From: Kurthia senegalensis | GTDB taxonomy: Bacteria; Bacillota; Bacilli; Bacillales_A; Planococcaceae | Length of the DNA stretch: 50,600 nt | Direction: 5' to 3' | NCBI RefSeq assembly: GCF_000285595.1 | Contig: NZ_HE611066.1 | Span: 84,694-135,293, forward strand | Shown here: positions 8,093-16,819 of the stretch, one piece after another | Position numbering within the stretch: position 1 is the stretch's first letter | Layout of the letters: every line of letters begins with the position of its first letter | Translations under genes and position numbers: made by a program | The notes under the pieces: generated by a model | Seen by the model: only the letters and a program-made list of their open reading frames with translations | The model's database searches: none | What the model was told of the DNA's origin: nothing

Positions 8093-9109
8093 ACCGAAAA
8101 AAATATTTGGCTCAAAGCGTTATTCATTATCGCGATTATTTTCGTCGCTTTTTACGTACATATTACGAACGGTATGTTTGATATGACCGTTCCAGAAGTA
8201 CTCAAAACGATTTTTGGTCTCGAAAGCAATCCCAAATTTGAACTCGTTATTTTTGAATTCCGTCTTCCACGTATTATTATTGCGCTGCTCGTCGGGATTG
8301 GTCTTGCCATTGCCGGTAGCGTATTGCAAGGGATTACGAAAAATGATTTAGCCGATCCTGGTATTTTAGGGATTAACGCCGGTGCTGGTGCGGCTGTTTC
8401 ATTTTTCATGTTATTTTTCCAATTCAATGCGTCTCGTGCAGACGGTTCACAACTTCTAAACATTATGATGATGCCTATTTTTGGTCTCGTCGGTGGCGTC
8501 CTTGCTGCGGCAATTATTTTCGTATTCGCCTATAAAAATGGTCGCCTTGACGTAGAGCGCCTTCTATTAACTGGTATTGCAATTAATACAGGATTCGGCG
8601 CACTCGCTCTCTACATTACACTTAAAATGAGTGAAAGAGATTTCGAAATGGCTGCACTTTGGCAAACGGGTACGATTTACAATGCAAACTGGGCGTTCAT
8701 CATTGCGATGCTTCCGTGGGTCGTACTACTAGGCCTTTACATTTATCGTAAGAAACATTTACTCGATTACTTCCAATTAGAAGAAAGTACGATTATAAGT
8801 CTCGGTATTTCTATTGAAAAAGAAAAAATTAAATTGTTATTAGCGAGCGTCGGGATCGTGAGTGCTTGCGTATCTGTATCAGGAAGCATCGGCTTCATCG
8901 GACTAATGGCACCACATATCGCCCGCCAATTAGTTGGCGTACACCATAAATACGTCGTGCCATTTAGTGCATTAATCGGTGCAGCCCTATTGCTTATCTC
9001 AGACTTTATCGCTAAAACAATTTTTGCCCCATCTGAATTAGCTGTCGGTGTAGTCGTTTCGATTATCGGCATTCCTTATTTCTTATACTTACTCATTAAA
9101 GCACGTTAA
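8085..9109 (+). CDS. feuC: FecCD-type siderophore permease, FeuC-like (one-base frameshift near start)
   Basis: This is the second iron-chelate permease. The ATG at 8085 has GGGAGG 8 bases upstream and overlaps the preceding stop (ATGCTTAA). In the sequence as given, this frame goes wrong after the A7 run at 8097-8103. Adding one A restores a continuous 341-residue protein with the N-terminus MLKPKKNIWLKALFIIAI, a proper first membrane helix. Without it, only an internal start at about 8174 gives an open frame, which lacks a ribosome site. Conserved motifs include RLPRIIIALLVGIGLAIAGSVLQGITKN and GSIGFIGLMAPHIARQLVG, which form the coupling region to the ATPase. It should form a heterodimer with the FeuB-like protein. 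Confidence 0.8.
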
Positions 9110-9121
9110 GGAGGTACACAT

Positions 9122-9901
9122 ATGACACTCGCATTTAAAATTGAAAACTTATCTGCTGGTTACGACCAACACCAAATATTTAACGCGTTAAATGGTCAAA
9201 TTGAATACGGCAAAATTACGACGATTGTCGGTTCAAACGGCTGTGGGAAATCCACCTTATTAAAAACAATTGGCCGTATTTTGAAAAAAGACGAAGGAAA
9301 AGTGTACTTGCAAGAGCAAGATATGCAAAAAATGTCGTCAAAAGACATTGCGAAAAGAATTGCCATCTTAGCTCAAAGTCCCTCTGCTCCAGCGCAGCTA
9401 AAAGTAGAAGAACTCATTTCATACGGTCGTTACCCACACCGTAAAAACGTTAATAAATTAACAAAAGAAGACGTTGAAAGCATTCATTGGGCAATGGACG
9501 TAACGAAAACACTCGAATTTGCTGATCGTGAAATTTCTCAACTATCTGGTGGTCAAAGACAGCGTGTATGGCTCGCGATGGCACTCGCTCAAAAAACGGA
9601 CATTCTACTATTAGATGAACCGACAACTTACTTAGATATGGCCCATCAAATGGAAGTATTAAAAATTGTCAAAGACATTAACGAAAAACATGGTTGTACG
9701 ATCGTTATGGTATTACATGAAATTAATCAAGCTGCGCGCTTTTCAGATACGATTATTGCAATGAAAGAAGGCAAAATCATGATGACCGGCACACCTGCCG
9801 AATTTATGACGCCAAAACATTTGCAAGAGATTTTCAACATTAAAGCGAAAATCGTCGATGATGAAGGCACACCTGTTTGTCTTTCTTACGATGTGTTATA
9901 A
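9122..9901 (+). CDS. Iron-siderophore ABC transporter ATPase (FecE/YusV-like)
   Basis: This 259-residue ATPase of the iron-chelate uptake class follows feuC by 12 bases, with AAGGAGG ahead of the ATG. Walker A is GSNGCGKST (residues 37-45), the signature is LSGGQRQRVW at about 141, Walker B is ILLLDEPTTYLD, and the H-loop lies in MVLHEINQAARFSD. In Bacillus subtilis the FeuBC permease borrows the ATPase YusV encoded elsewhere; here a dedicated ATPase completes the operon. It energises import of the ferric siderophore bound by FeuA. It is the last gene of the operon, closed by a very strong hairpin. Confidence 0.9.
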   Translation: MTLAFKIENLSAGYDQHQIFNALNGQIEYGKITTIVGSNGCGKSTLLKTIGRILKKDEGKVYLQEQDMQKMSSKDIAKRIAILAQSPSAPAQLKVEELISYGRYPHRKNVNKLTKEDVESIHWAMDVTKTLEFADREISQLSGGQRQRVWLAMALAQKTDILLLDEPTTYLDMAHQMEVLKIVKDINEKHGCTIVMVLHEINQAARFSDTIIAMKEGKIMMTGTPAEFMTPKHLQEIFNIKAKIVDDEGTPVCLSYDVL

Positions 9902-9944
9902 ACTTATTTGGATTTCTTTATATAGACTGGCGAGTTATACTAAT

Positions 9945-9998
9945 TTCACTAAATAATAAAAGAGGTAGCGATGGCTGCCTCTTTTATTATTTAGTGAA
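9945..9998 (+). terminator. Strong terminator of the feu operon
   Basis: A stem of about 25 base pairs (one T-G wobble) has a 4-base loop GATG at 9970-9973 and a T-rich descending arm. It starts 43 bases after the ATPase stop. Confidence 0.8.
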
Positions 9999-10454
9999 CA
10001 TATATTCCTTTTATGCTGTAAACGATTTCAAAAAAGACCGACAAACAAAACTATTTAATAAATCGAAAAGATGTTTTAAAAATTCCTTTTTATGTCACAT
10101 TTAATAAAAAAGATGAACGGAAGTGCAATTTGCTCCTAAAAATGACTATTTTTCAATAAAAAATCGGATTATCTATGCACTTTCCTTATGAATAAGGCAT
10201 ATTTTTCAATTAAGAGGGTATATTTTAACTAACGTCTTTTTATGAGATATACTTTACAAAACTAAACTAATTGTTTTTTAAACATAAAATAATTTTCAGA
10301 TTATTTTCATAAAACTTTTTTATTGCATAGTAGTGGCAACCTTTGTTATTTTAGTAACGTCCTAGTTTTTGTTTCATGGCATTTCTAGATACTTAAACGA
10401 ATGAACGAATGAAAAATTATACTTAACTGAAAATACCTAAAAGAAGGTGTAACA
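9999..10454. other. Intergenic region upstream of ltaS
   Basis: About 450 bases of AT-rich sequence carry no supported coding frame on either strand. The ltaS promoter should be here but I could not pick a convincing pair of hexamers. A short tandem repeat (AACGAATG twice) lies near 10396-10410. Confidence 0.5.
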
Positions 10455-12427
10455 ATGGACTTACCTTTAAACCAAAAAAATCTAGAAAGATTAATTTCTT
10501 CTACATTTTTTTACTGGCCGTATGTATGCTTTGGATTAAAACATACATCGTTGAAATCACACAGTTTTCTTTAGGAGCAAAAGGCTTCCTACAAAACTTC
10601 TTACTATTTATTAATCCACTTGGAACGATGATGATTTTATTGAGCATCAGCTTCCTATTTAAAAAAGGAAAACGTAAATTTACAGCGCTAATTGTTATTT
10701 ATACATTGCTTTCGATTTTACTTTATGCGAATGCTGTATACTATCGCTTCTTTAGTGACTTTATTACGTTACCAACGCTTTTCCAAACACAAAACTTCGG
10801 TGATTTAGGCGGTAGTGTACTATCTCTCCTTAAACCATATGACATTTTATTCTTTGTCGATGTTTTCTTCTTAATTGGATTACGTGTATTTAAAAAACAA
10901 TTATTCGAACAAAATGCAAAAGTTGGTCGCCGTCGTGGCTCAATCGTCTTAATTGCTGCACTTGCTATTTCTTTCTTAAACTTAGCGCTTGCAGAAGCCG
11001 ATCGCCCTCAGCTTCTAACACGTGGATTTGACCGTACGTACATCGTGAAATACTTAGGTATGTACAACTACACATTCTACGATTCATTTGAAACAGCACA
11101 CGCGTCATCACAACGTGCACTTGCAAATAGTGATGACATTTCGAAAGTGTTAAATTACACACGTACGAATTATGCAGAACCTAATAAAGAATACTTTGGT
11201 GTTGCTAAAAATATGAACGTCGTTTACATTCACTTAGAATCATTCCAAACGTTCTTATTAAACTATAAAATTAACGGTGAAGAAGTCACACCTTTCTTAA
11301 ACTCATTAACGAAAAATCAAAATACACAGTACTTTGATAACTTCTTCCACCAAACTGGTCAAGGGAAAACGTCAGATGCTGAGTTCATGTTAGAAAACTC
11401 ACTTTTCGGTTTACCACAAGGTTCTGCTTTCATTACGAAAGCACAAAATACGTACCAAGCCGCGCCTAGTATTTTAAAAGACTATGGCTACACATCTGCT
11501 GTATTCCACGGTAATAACGGTACGTTCTGGAACCGTAATACAATTTACAAATCTTTCGGATACGACAACTTCTATGATGCAAGTTACTATGATACGTCTA
11601 ATTCAAAAGATATGGCTGAATATGGTTTACTCGATAAACCGTTCTTCAAACAATCTGATTCAATGTTGAAAGATTTAAAACAACCATTCTATACGAAATT
11701 AATTACTGTAGGGAACCACTTCCCTTATAAAATGGATCAAGATTTAACGACAATCGATAAAGAAACGACTGGTGATGCTAGTGTCGATGATTACTTCCAA
11801 ACAGCTCGTTATTTAGATGAATCAGTTAAACAATTGTTCCAACAACTGAAAAAAGATGGTCTTTACGATCATACGATGATCGTATTATACGGCGATCACT
11901 ACGGTATCTCAACGAACCACAATACGGCGATGTCTAAAATTATTGGCAAAGAAGTCAATTCATTCGAAAGTGCCAACCTACAACGTGTTCCTCTTATGAT
12001 TCACGTTCCAGGTATGGAAGGCGGCATTAATCATACGTACGGTGGTCAAACAGATATGTTACCAACCATTCTTCACCTATTAGGTGTCGATACGAAGAAA
12101 TACGTACAACTCGGTACAGACTTACTTTCATCACAACATAAACAAATCGTGCCATTCCGTAACGGAGACTTTATGAGCCCTACTGTTTCCTCTGTAAACG
12201 GTAAGTTTTATAACAGTAAAACAGGTGAAGTTCTAGAAGAATCTGAATTAGGTTCTAAAATTGAAAAAGAAGTAGATGAGAAACTGCAAATTTCAGATGA
12301 AATTGTTAACAGTGACCTTCTCCGCTTCTACACACCTAAAGGCTATACGAAAGTAAATCCAGCAGATTATGATTATACGAATGAAAATGCTGATGAAGTA
12401 CAAACTTCAACAAAAACAGACGAATAA
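10455..12427 (+). CDS. ltaS: Lipoteichoic acid synthase (one-base frameshift near start)
   Basis: LtaS polymerises glycerol-phosphate from phosphatidylglycerol onto the lipoteichoic acid anchor on the outer membrane face. The protein has five N-terminal membrane helices and an extracellular sulfatase-fold domain. Catalytic-site elements are visible: the metal-binding Glu in HLESFQT, the nucleophile Thr (about Thr306) in TGQGKTSDAEFM, and Asp-His in LYGDHYG. An AHA-S motif before the catalytic domain is a plausible signal-peptidase cleavage site. The true start is the ATG at 10455 with AAGAAGGTG upstream. The frame is lost at the A7 run 10474-10480; one extra A gives a 657-residue product starting MDLPLNQKKSRKINFF. 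As given, only an internal start at 10526 remains, in the first helix. LtaS is central to envelope growth in Bacillota, so a real null would be surprising. Confidence 0.9.
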
Positions 12428-12445
12428 TAGCGTTTAAGCCTATAC

Positions 12446-12487
12446 AAAAACACTTCTAAAGATTTTATATCTTTAGAAGTGTTTTTT
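12446..12487 (+). terminator. Terminator of ltaS
   Basis: The stem AACACTTCTAAAGAT/ATCTTTAGAAGTGTT with a 5-base loop is followed by a T run, 20 bases after the ltaS stop. Confidence 0.85.
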
Positions 12488-12960
12488 CGTTTCAGTCGCT
12501 TTTAAACATTGTCTTTTGTCAATGCAAAGCATTTCTCTATTCATTACGGTAAACGCTTCAGACACGTGTAAAGCATACGGATTAGATTATTTTCGACTTT
12601 TAACTTTTTATTGCAAACAATGACATCGGACTAATACAAGTATGGTTTCATCTCACCTTTTCTATTTATTCGTTTTCCAGCAAGCGTCCGCATCCTTTGT
12701 GAAATAACTTACACGTACACTAACTTCATATTTTAATCGTTGATTCCTCTCGGTTCGGTAAACGATCAATTATTTCATCGGTAGCTGCATTCGCAACAAG
12801 TAGTTCATATTTCTATACATGTATCGCGACCGGCAATGGAAGTCTACATGAAGCGATGCCATTGTGCTTTTTACGTTCAATGTGACAACTCTTTCGGAGT
12901 CGTTTGAAGATGATGTGAAAAAGTACAGTAGCGACGATGCTTACAACCCCCTCATAGAAC
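12488..12960. other. Intergenic stretch with a possible small-ORF remnant
   Basis: No intact gene was found. On the minus strand, from about 12958 to 12730, one frame is open except for a single stop. It begins with a hydrophobic segment (YEGVVSIVATVLFHIIFKR) and then a basic segment. There is no ribosome site and no ATG or GTG start, because the frame begins right behind the terminator of the neighbouring gene. It could be a remnant of a small membrane peptide, or chance. Confidence 0.3.
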
Positions 12961-12999
12961 AAAAAAATCGCTTCGTTTGATTTTCTCAAACGAAGCGAT
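12960..12999 (-). terminator. Terminator of the ring-cleaving dioxygenase gene
   Basis: A perfect 14-base-pair stem (ATCGCTTCGTTTGA and its complement, 12967-12999) is followed on the minus strand by eight T, just after the stop at 13019. Confidence 0.9.
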
Positions 13000-13018
13000 G
13001 TATTAAAAACGACTCTTT

Positions 13019-14002
13019 TTATTCGTATTCTTTTTCGAAATTAATTGTGCTACGTACTGTATTGATTGGGCGAACTAAGCCTTCGATTTTTTCACGTTCA
13101 TTTTCAAAGAATGGTGGTAATGATAATTTTTCGCCTAATGTTTCGTACGGTTCGTCACCTTGGAAACCAGGACCTTCTGTTGCAAATTCGAATAATACAC
13201 CGTTTGCTACGCGAACATATAATGATTCGAAGAAGAAACGGTCTACATAACCTGATGTACGGAAACCGATTGTTTCAAGGCGTTGTTGCCATTGTAATAA
13301 CTCTTCTTTATCACGAACACAAAATGCTGCGTGATGCACTGTACCGAAGCCTTGCATGCCTTGTGGAAGCTCTGTGTTATGTTCTACGATTACACGTGCA
13401 CCATTTCCGCCTTCTCCTACTTCGAATAAGTAAAGTGCGTCTTCTTGTGCGATTTTAGTGTAACCCATTGCCTCTACTAAAACAGCAGAGAAGTATTCGA
13501 TATCTGAAATACGTACGACGACAGGACCTAATCCAGTAATGGCAAACTCATTTGGTACTGGACCTTTCGCCCAAGGTTTACCAGATTCTCTACCTGTGTT
13601 CGTTTCATCTGATACGAGTTGATATTGTTGATCATCGAAATCTGAAAATGATAATACGTTCACATCAAATTGTTTTTCGATTTTTGAATGTGTAATACCT
13701 AAACGAGTGAAACGTTTTTCCCAATATTCTAATGCTGCGTCTGTTGGGACACGGAATGATGTTTTGTAAATTTCGTTCGTACCGTGTGTTCCTTTTGGAA
13801 TGCCTGGGAAGTCGAAGAATGTCATATCTGTTCCAGCGTTCCCTTCATCATCTGCGAAGAATAAGTGATACGTTTGGATATCATCTTGATTGACTGTTTT
13901 TTTCACTAAACGCATACCTAATACGTAAGTAAAGAATTCATAGTTTTTTTCTGCGTTGCTCGTAATAGCTGTTACGTGGTGCATACCTTTTAAGTTTTTC
14001 AT
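13019..14002 (-). CDS. Ring-cleaving dioxygenase, VOC/glyoxalase family (MhqO/MhqA-like)
   Basis: This 327-residue protein has two tandem vicinal-oxygen-chelate domains, with the first starting MHHVTAITSNAEKNYEFFTYVLGMRLVKKTVNQDD. Putative metal ligands are the His in GMHHVTAI, the His in GTVHHAAFCV and the Glu in LFEFATEGPGF. The paired-domain length and opening match the Mhq type of Bacillus dioxygenases, which degrade or detoxify quinones and hydroquinones. AAGGAGG lies 9 bases before the ATG. It is transcribed alone. A dyad next to its promoter suggests control by a MarR-type repressor, as for MhqR-regulated genes in Bacillus. The substrate is inferred from family. Confidence 0.85.
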   Translation of the reverse strand: MKNLKGMHHVTAITSNAEKNYEFFTYVLGMRLVKKTVNQDDIQTYHLFFADDEGNAGTDMTFFDFPGIPKGTHGTNEIYKTSFRVPTDAALEYWEKRFTRLGITHSKIEKQFDVNVLSFSDFDDQQYQLVSDETNTGRESGKPWAKGPVPNEFAITGLGPVVVRISDIEYFSAVLVEAMGYTKIAQEDALYLFEVGEGGNGARVIVEHNTELPQGMQGFGTVHHAAFCVRDKEELLQWQQRLETIGFRTSGYVDRFFFESLYVRVANGVLFEFATEGPGFQGDEPYETLGEKLSLPPFFENEREKIEGLVRPINTVRSTINFEKEYE

Positions 14003-14036
14003 TATATAGTTCCTCCTTGAATATCTTTAATTAATT

Positions 14037-14082
14037 TATCTTTGTTTAAAGATATATTATCACGTGATTTAATAGACGTCAA
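14037..14082 (-). promoter_or_regulatory. Promoter and candidate operator of the dioxygenase gene
   Basis: On the minus strand, TTGACG (14077-14082) and TAATAT (14054-14059) have a 17-base spacer. Directly downstream, around the transcription start, lies the dyad TATCTTT-GTTT-AAAGATA (14037-14054), with another ATATCTTT beside it. The position suits a repressor that senses quinone-type electrophiles; the regulator is not in the window. Confidence 0.6.
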
Positions 14083-14344
14083 TAGATTTCCTCAATAAAC
14101 TTTTATTACGTACTTTTAAAAGAGTCGTTCCATCGGTTCTTTAACTAATTTCACTAGCATTCGTCACGATCGTTTTAGTCGATGCTTTGAAATATGTTCA
14201 ACACTCACTTCTTTCGTATGTACGAACTATGAAGAGACGCTTCAGCATGATTGCGTCCGCTTTAACATTTCCCGCTTCTCTAAACTACTCAAATCGATTA
14301 GTACTCCCGAACTCTCCATTGTTATACGTCTTTGGCTCAAACAA
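14083..14344. other. Intergenic stretch, nothing recognised
   Basis: This lies between the dioxygenase promoter and the terminator of the ATP-grasp gene. I see no supported coding frame, repeat or structured element. Confidence 0.5.
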
Positions 14345-14391
14345 TAAAAAAGCATCTGTTACGTCATATACCTTTCTACGACGTAACAGAT
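14345..14391 (-). terminator. Terminator of the ATP-grasp gene
   Basis: The stem ATCTGTTACGT/ACGTAACAGAT is followed on the minus strand by GCTTTTTTATT, 15 bases after the gene's stop. Confidence 0.75.
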
Positions 14392-14405
14392 ACTTTCTTT
14401 TCATA

Positions 14406-15332
14406 CTATTTATTTAATGCCTTTTTTAAAAATGTAGCGAGTTCTAACATACCATATGTGCCGTATGCTTTTTCTGCATCTGCATTGTAATTCGTATTCG
14501 TGTTCACATCATATGCATATGCATGACCGTCTGCATCCATAATGAATTCAATGCCTGCGACATCAATTCCGCTTCCGGCTAAAAACGCTTCAAATTTCGG
14601 AATTAAATCGGGTTTTGGCATCGGTAAAATTTCAAACTTCATAGCAGGTTGTTCCCCGACTGGACAAAATTGATCGCCGATTTGGCAAGCGTCTGCAGGA
14701 CATAATTCAAAGCCTTCTGACGTGTCGACTCGCACAGCATAGACGAATTTCCCTCCAATGAACTCAGCTCGTGTAATAAAATGCGCTGGTGATTCGATAT
14801 ATTGTTGAATCAGCGTAATACCATCCACCGGCTCTTCAAAATCAGGACCTTCTACATACTGTGTCAATGCTTCGATTGAATGGAAAAGTTGAACACCAAG
14901 TCCTTTTCCGGCACGATTATGCTTCGTAATAAATGGTGTGATACCAAATTGTTTTGCTGCTTCAATAAGTTGTTCTTTCCCAACCGCTACAGCTGTTTTA
15001 GGTGTATTTATTCCGTAACGGACTAAACGCGTATATTGTTTTACTTTGCTCACTTCATAACTAAGTGCGCGACTGCCGTTAAATACCGTACGTCCATAAC
15101 TTTCCAACCAATCAATGACAGCCGCTGCGTATTCTGGTGCAAATCGATGATTACGTGTATGGGATGAAGCACTCATACGGTTGTAGAAAATGCCTTCTGG
15201 TGGCTCTTGTGACAAATCGATGTGCCCCTCTGCTAAATGCCACGTTTCGTATGGTACATCCAGTTGTTGCAAACGTTTCTCTAAGTGAATAGTCCATTCA
15301 TCGTTTTCATGTAAAATATATACTTTACTCAT
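14406..15332 (-). CDS. ATP-grasp ligase, RimK-like
   Basis: This 308-residue cytoplasmic protein has the ATP-grasp fold. The pre-ATP-grasp domain starts MSKVYILHENDEWTIHLEKRL. ATP-binding signatures are the KHNRAGKGLGVQLF loop near residue 155 and the metal-binding end GIEFIMDADGHAYAYDVNTNTNYN near residue 270. The last motif (D..TNTNYN) is typical of RimK/alpha-glutamate-ligase relatives that join an amino acid to a carboxylate. A Cys-containing segment (CPADACQ...FCPVG) lies in the middle. The start at 15332 is chosen because AAAGGAG is correctly spaced; a start at 15356 would overlap that site. It is a single-gene unit. The substrate cannot be told from sequence. Confidence 0.75.
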   Translation of the reverse strand: MSKVYILHENDEWTIHLEKRLQQLDVPYETWHLAEGHIDLSQEPPEGIFYNRMSASSHTRNHRFAPEYAAAVIDWLESYGRTVFNGSRALSYEVSKVKQYTRLVRYGINTPKTAVAVGKEQLIEAAKQFGITPFITKHNRAGKGLGVQLFHSIEALTQYVEGPDFEEPVDGITLIQQYIESPAHFITRAEFIGGKFVYAVRVDTSEGFELCPADACQIGDQFCPVGEQPAMKFEILPMPKPDLIPKFEAFLAGSGIDVAGIEFIMDADGHAYAYDVNTNTNYNADAEKAYGTYGMLELATFLKKALNK

Positions 15333-15400
15333 TTTCCCCACTCCTTTATGTACCACTTATTTTACTTCTATTCATAGTTTTTTACTAGGATATGAAACAA

Positions 15401-15440
15401 AAAATCGTGAATTGTATGAAAACTAACACAATTCACGATT
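15401..15440 (-). terminator. Terminator overlapping the stop of the secreted-protein gene
   Basis: The stem ATCGTGAATTGT/ACAATTCACGAT (15404-15415 with 15428-15439) is followed on the minus strand by a T run. The upstream arm contains the stop codon of the gene ending at 15433. Confidence 0.75.
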
Positions 15441-15993
15441 CAATAGAAATATTCGGTTGTTTAAATCGGATAATTCGTTTACTTCCTTTCGTTTGGACGA
15501 CAAATCGAGTCGTCGTTTCAAACGTAAACTTACTATTTTTCGTCACATTCCCTTTTACATACGATACACGTTTGCGGGTTTTCCCACTCGGTGCAATCGA
15601 GACTGCTGTCACTTTCGCCCGTGCTCGCGATTGATTATCTACATAAACAATATGTAAGTAACCTTTTGAATTCACCGCATACCGAAGTTCTCCTGTATAC
15701 ACTTTGACAATGCGACGATCTTTATAGAGCAGTTTTCCTTTTGCACTACGCACGTATAAATCAGGGTATTCATAAAATGAACTACTTTTACCATTTTGAA
15801 TAACGAAGCCGTTCGATAATTTTTTAGTGTATCTTTTTTTATAAAAACCACCGCGCGTATGCTCATTTGAAAATCGTGGTGATTTATATGATTTATACGA
15901 TTTCGCTGAAGCTTTTGGATACGACGTATCGTATGCGACACTCGCACTTAGAAATGGAATTAAAATGAATACGTAACGAAGGAATTTCTTCAT
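15433..15993 (-). CDS. Secreted basic protein, unknown function
   Basis: This 186-residue protein has a clear Sec signal peptide (MKKFLRYVFILIPFLSASVA, cleavage near AYD or SAK). The mature part is rich in Lys, Ser, Tyr and Arg, with KSYKSYKSPRF near the N-terminus and short alternating beta-strand-like segments to the end (RYAVNSKGYLHIVYVD, FETTTRFVVQTKG). No catalytic motif, cysteine or wall anchor is seen. GGAGGGG is 7 bases before the ATG. Its high charge suggests contact with wall polymers, which is inference. I do not recognise a family. It is transcribed alone. Confidence 0.7.
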   Translation of the reverse strand: MKKFLRYVFILIPFLSASVAYDTSYPKASAKSYKSYKSPRFSNEHTRGGFYKKRYTKKLSNGFVIQNGKSSSFYEYPDLYVRSAKGKLLYKDRRIVKVYTGELRYAVNSKGYLHIVYVDNQSRARAKVTAVSIAPSGKTRKRVSYVKGNVTKNSKFTFETTTRFVVQTKGSKRIIRFKQPNISIES

Positions 15994-16019
15994 TTTATCC
16001 CCTCCATTTTATCGGATTA

Positions 16020-16661
16020 TTATTTTTTCATATCGTATTGCGCAATAATCTCATCTACATTAATCATATTACCCTTTAATAAACCACCTACTCGTGCTGG
16101 ACCATTAATTAGTACATTTAGCATTGTTTTCGCTAATTTTTCCGGATTCATCTCTTCATCACTCACTAAAAAGTACTGCGCAAAGCCTAGTAAATTAGAC
16201 GTCAAAATTGTCACAAAGAAATCTGGCGATACTTTTGTAGAAATCGTTTCCATATCGCGTAATACGTCCATTTGAAATAATTGTAAGAAAACGTCTTTCA
16301 TTTGTGTTTGCAATGATAAAATCCCTTTCGTCTGGAATAAAATTTCTAAAATTTGCTTTTCGTCTGAAATACATTGCAATACGTTCACGAGTGTTGGATA
16401 ACGCGTGATGATTAAATCTTCTGCTGATGCGTCATATGCTAAATGTTCGAGTACAGCTTGTTTAATTTTCGTCACGAGCTCCTCCTCAAATTGATCGAGC
16501 ATATCGTATTTATCTACGAAATGTAAATAAAATGTCCCGCGATTAATGTCTGCCCGCTCCGTAATATCTAAAATCGTCATGCTTTCAAATCCTTTTTCCG
16601 TTATTAGTTGCGCAACAGCTTGTTGAATCGCTAGTCGTGTTTTCCTTTTTCTACGATCCAT
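16020..16661 (-). CDS. TetR/AcrR-family transcriptional repressor
   Basis: This 213-residue regulator has the N-terminal TetR helix-turn-helix (RLAIQQAVAQLITEKGFESMTILDITERADINRGTFYLHFVDKYDML, residues about 10-55). The C-terminal ligand domain matches the TetR_C_33-like type found beside YhgE/Pip proteins. The start at 16661 follows AGAGGG; the longer frame from 16691 has no ribosome site. It is divergent from an ABC-2-type membrane protein, a common pairing in Bacilli in which the repressor controls its neighbour. Two copies of TGTTGAGTAA in the intergenic region are operator candidates. Confidence 0.85.
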   Translation of the reverse strand: MDRRKRKTRLAIQQAVAQLITEKGFESMTILDITERADINRGTFYLHFVDKYDMLDQFEEELVTKIKQAVLEHLAYDASAEDLIITRYPTLVNVLQCISDEKQILEILFQTKGILSLQTQMKDVFLQLFQMDVLRDMETISTKVSPDFFVTILTSNLLGFAQYFLVSDEEMNPEKLAKTMLNVLINGPARVGGLLKGNMINVDEIIAQYDMKK

Positions 16662-16694
16662 CGAATCCCTCTTTCTAAACAATTTCATCATTTT

Positions 16695-16796
16695 TGTTGA
16701 GTAACGAACAAATGAGCAAACATTGCATATCGTCAGAAACTCGTATTACTACTATAATAACGATATTAATTAAACAACACAATGTTGAGTAATCGA
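16695..16796. repeat. Direct repeats TGTTGAGTAA between tetR and permease gene
   Basis: TGTTGAGTAA occurs at 16695-16704 and 16783-16792, both followed by a CGA. They bracket a TATAAT at 16753-16758 and lie close to the start of each divergent gene. They are candidate binding sites for the TetR regulator; this is not tested. Confidence 0.45.
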
Positions 16797-16819
16797 CTTC
16801 GTGTTGAAGGGAGATTATT

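Noticed and set aside
9877-10104. 75-codon open frame after the feu ATPase gene
   Set aside because: It overlaps the end of the ATPase gene and the operon terminator, has no ribosome site and has no protein-like composition.
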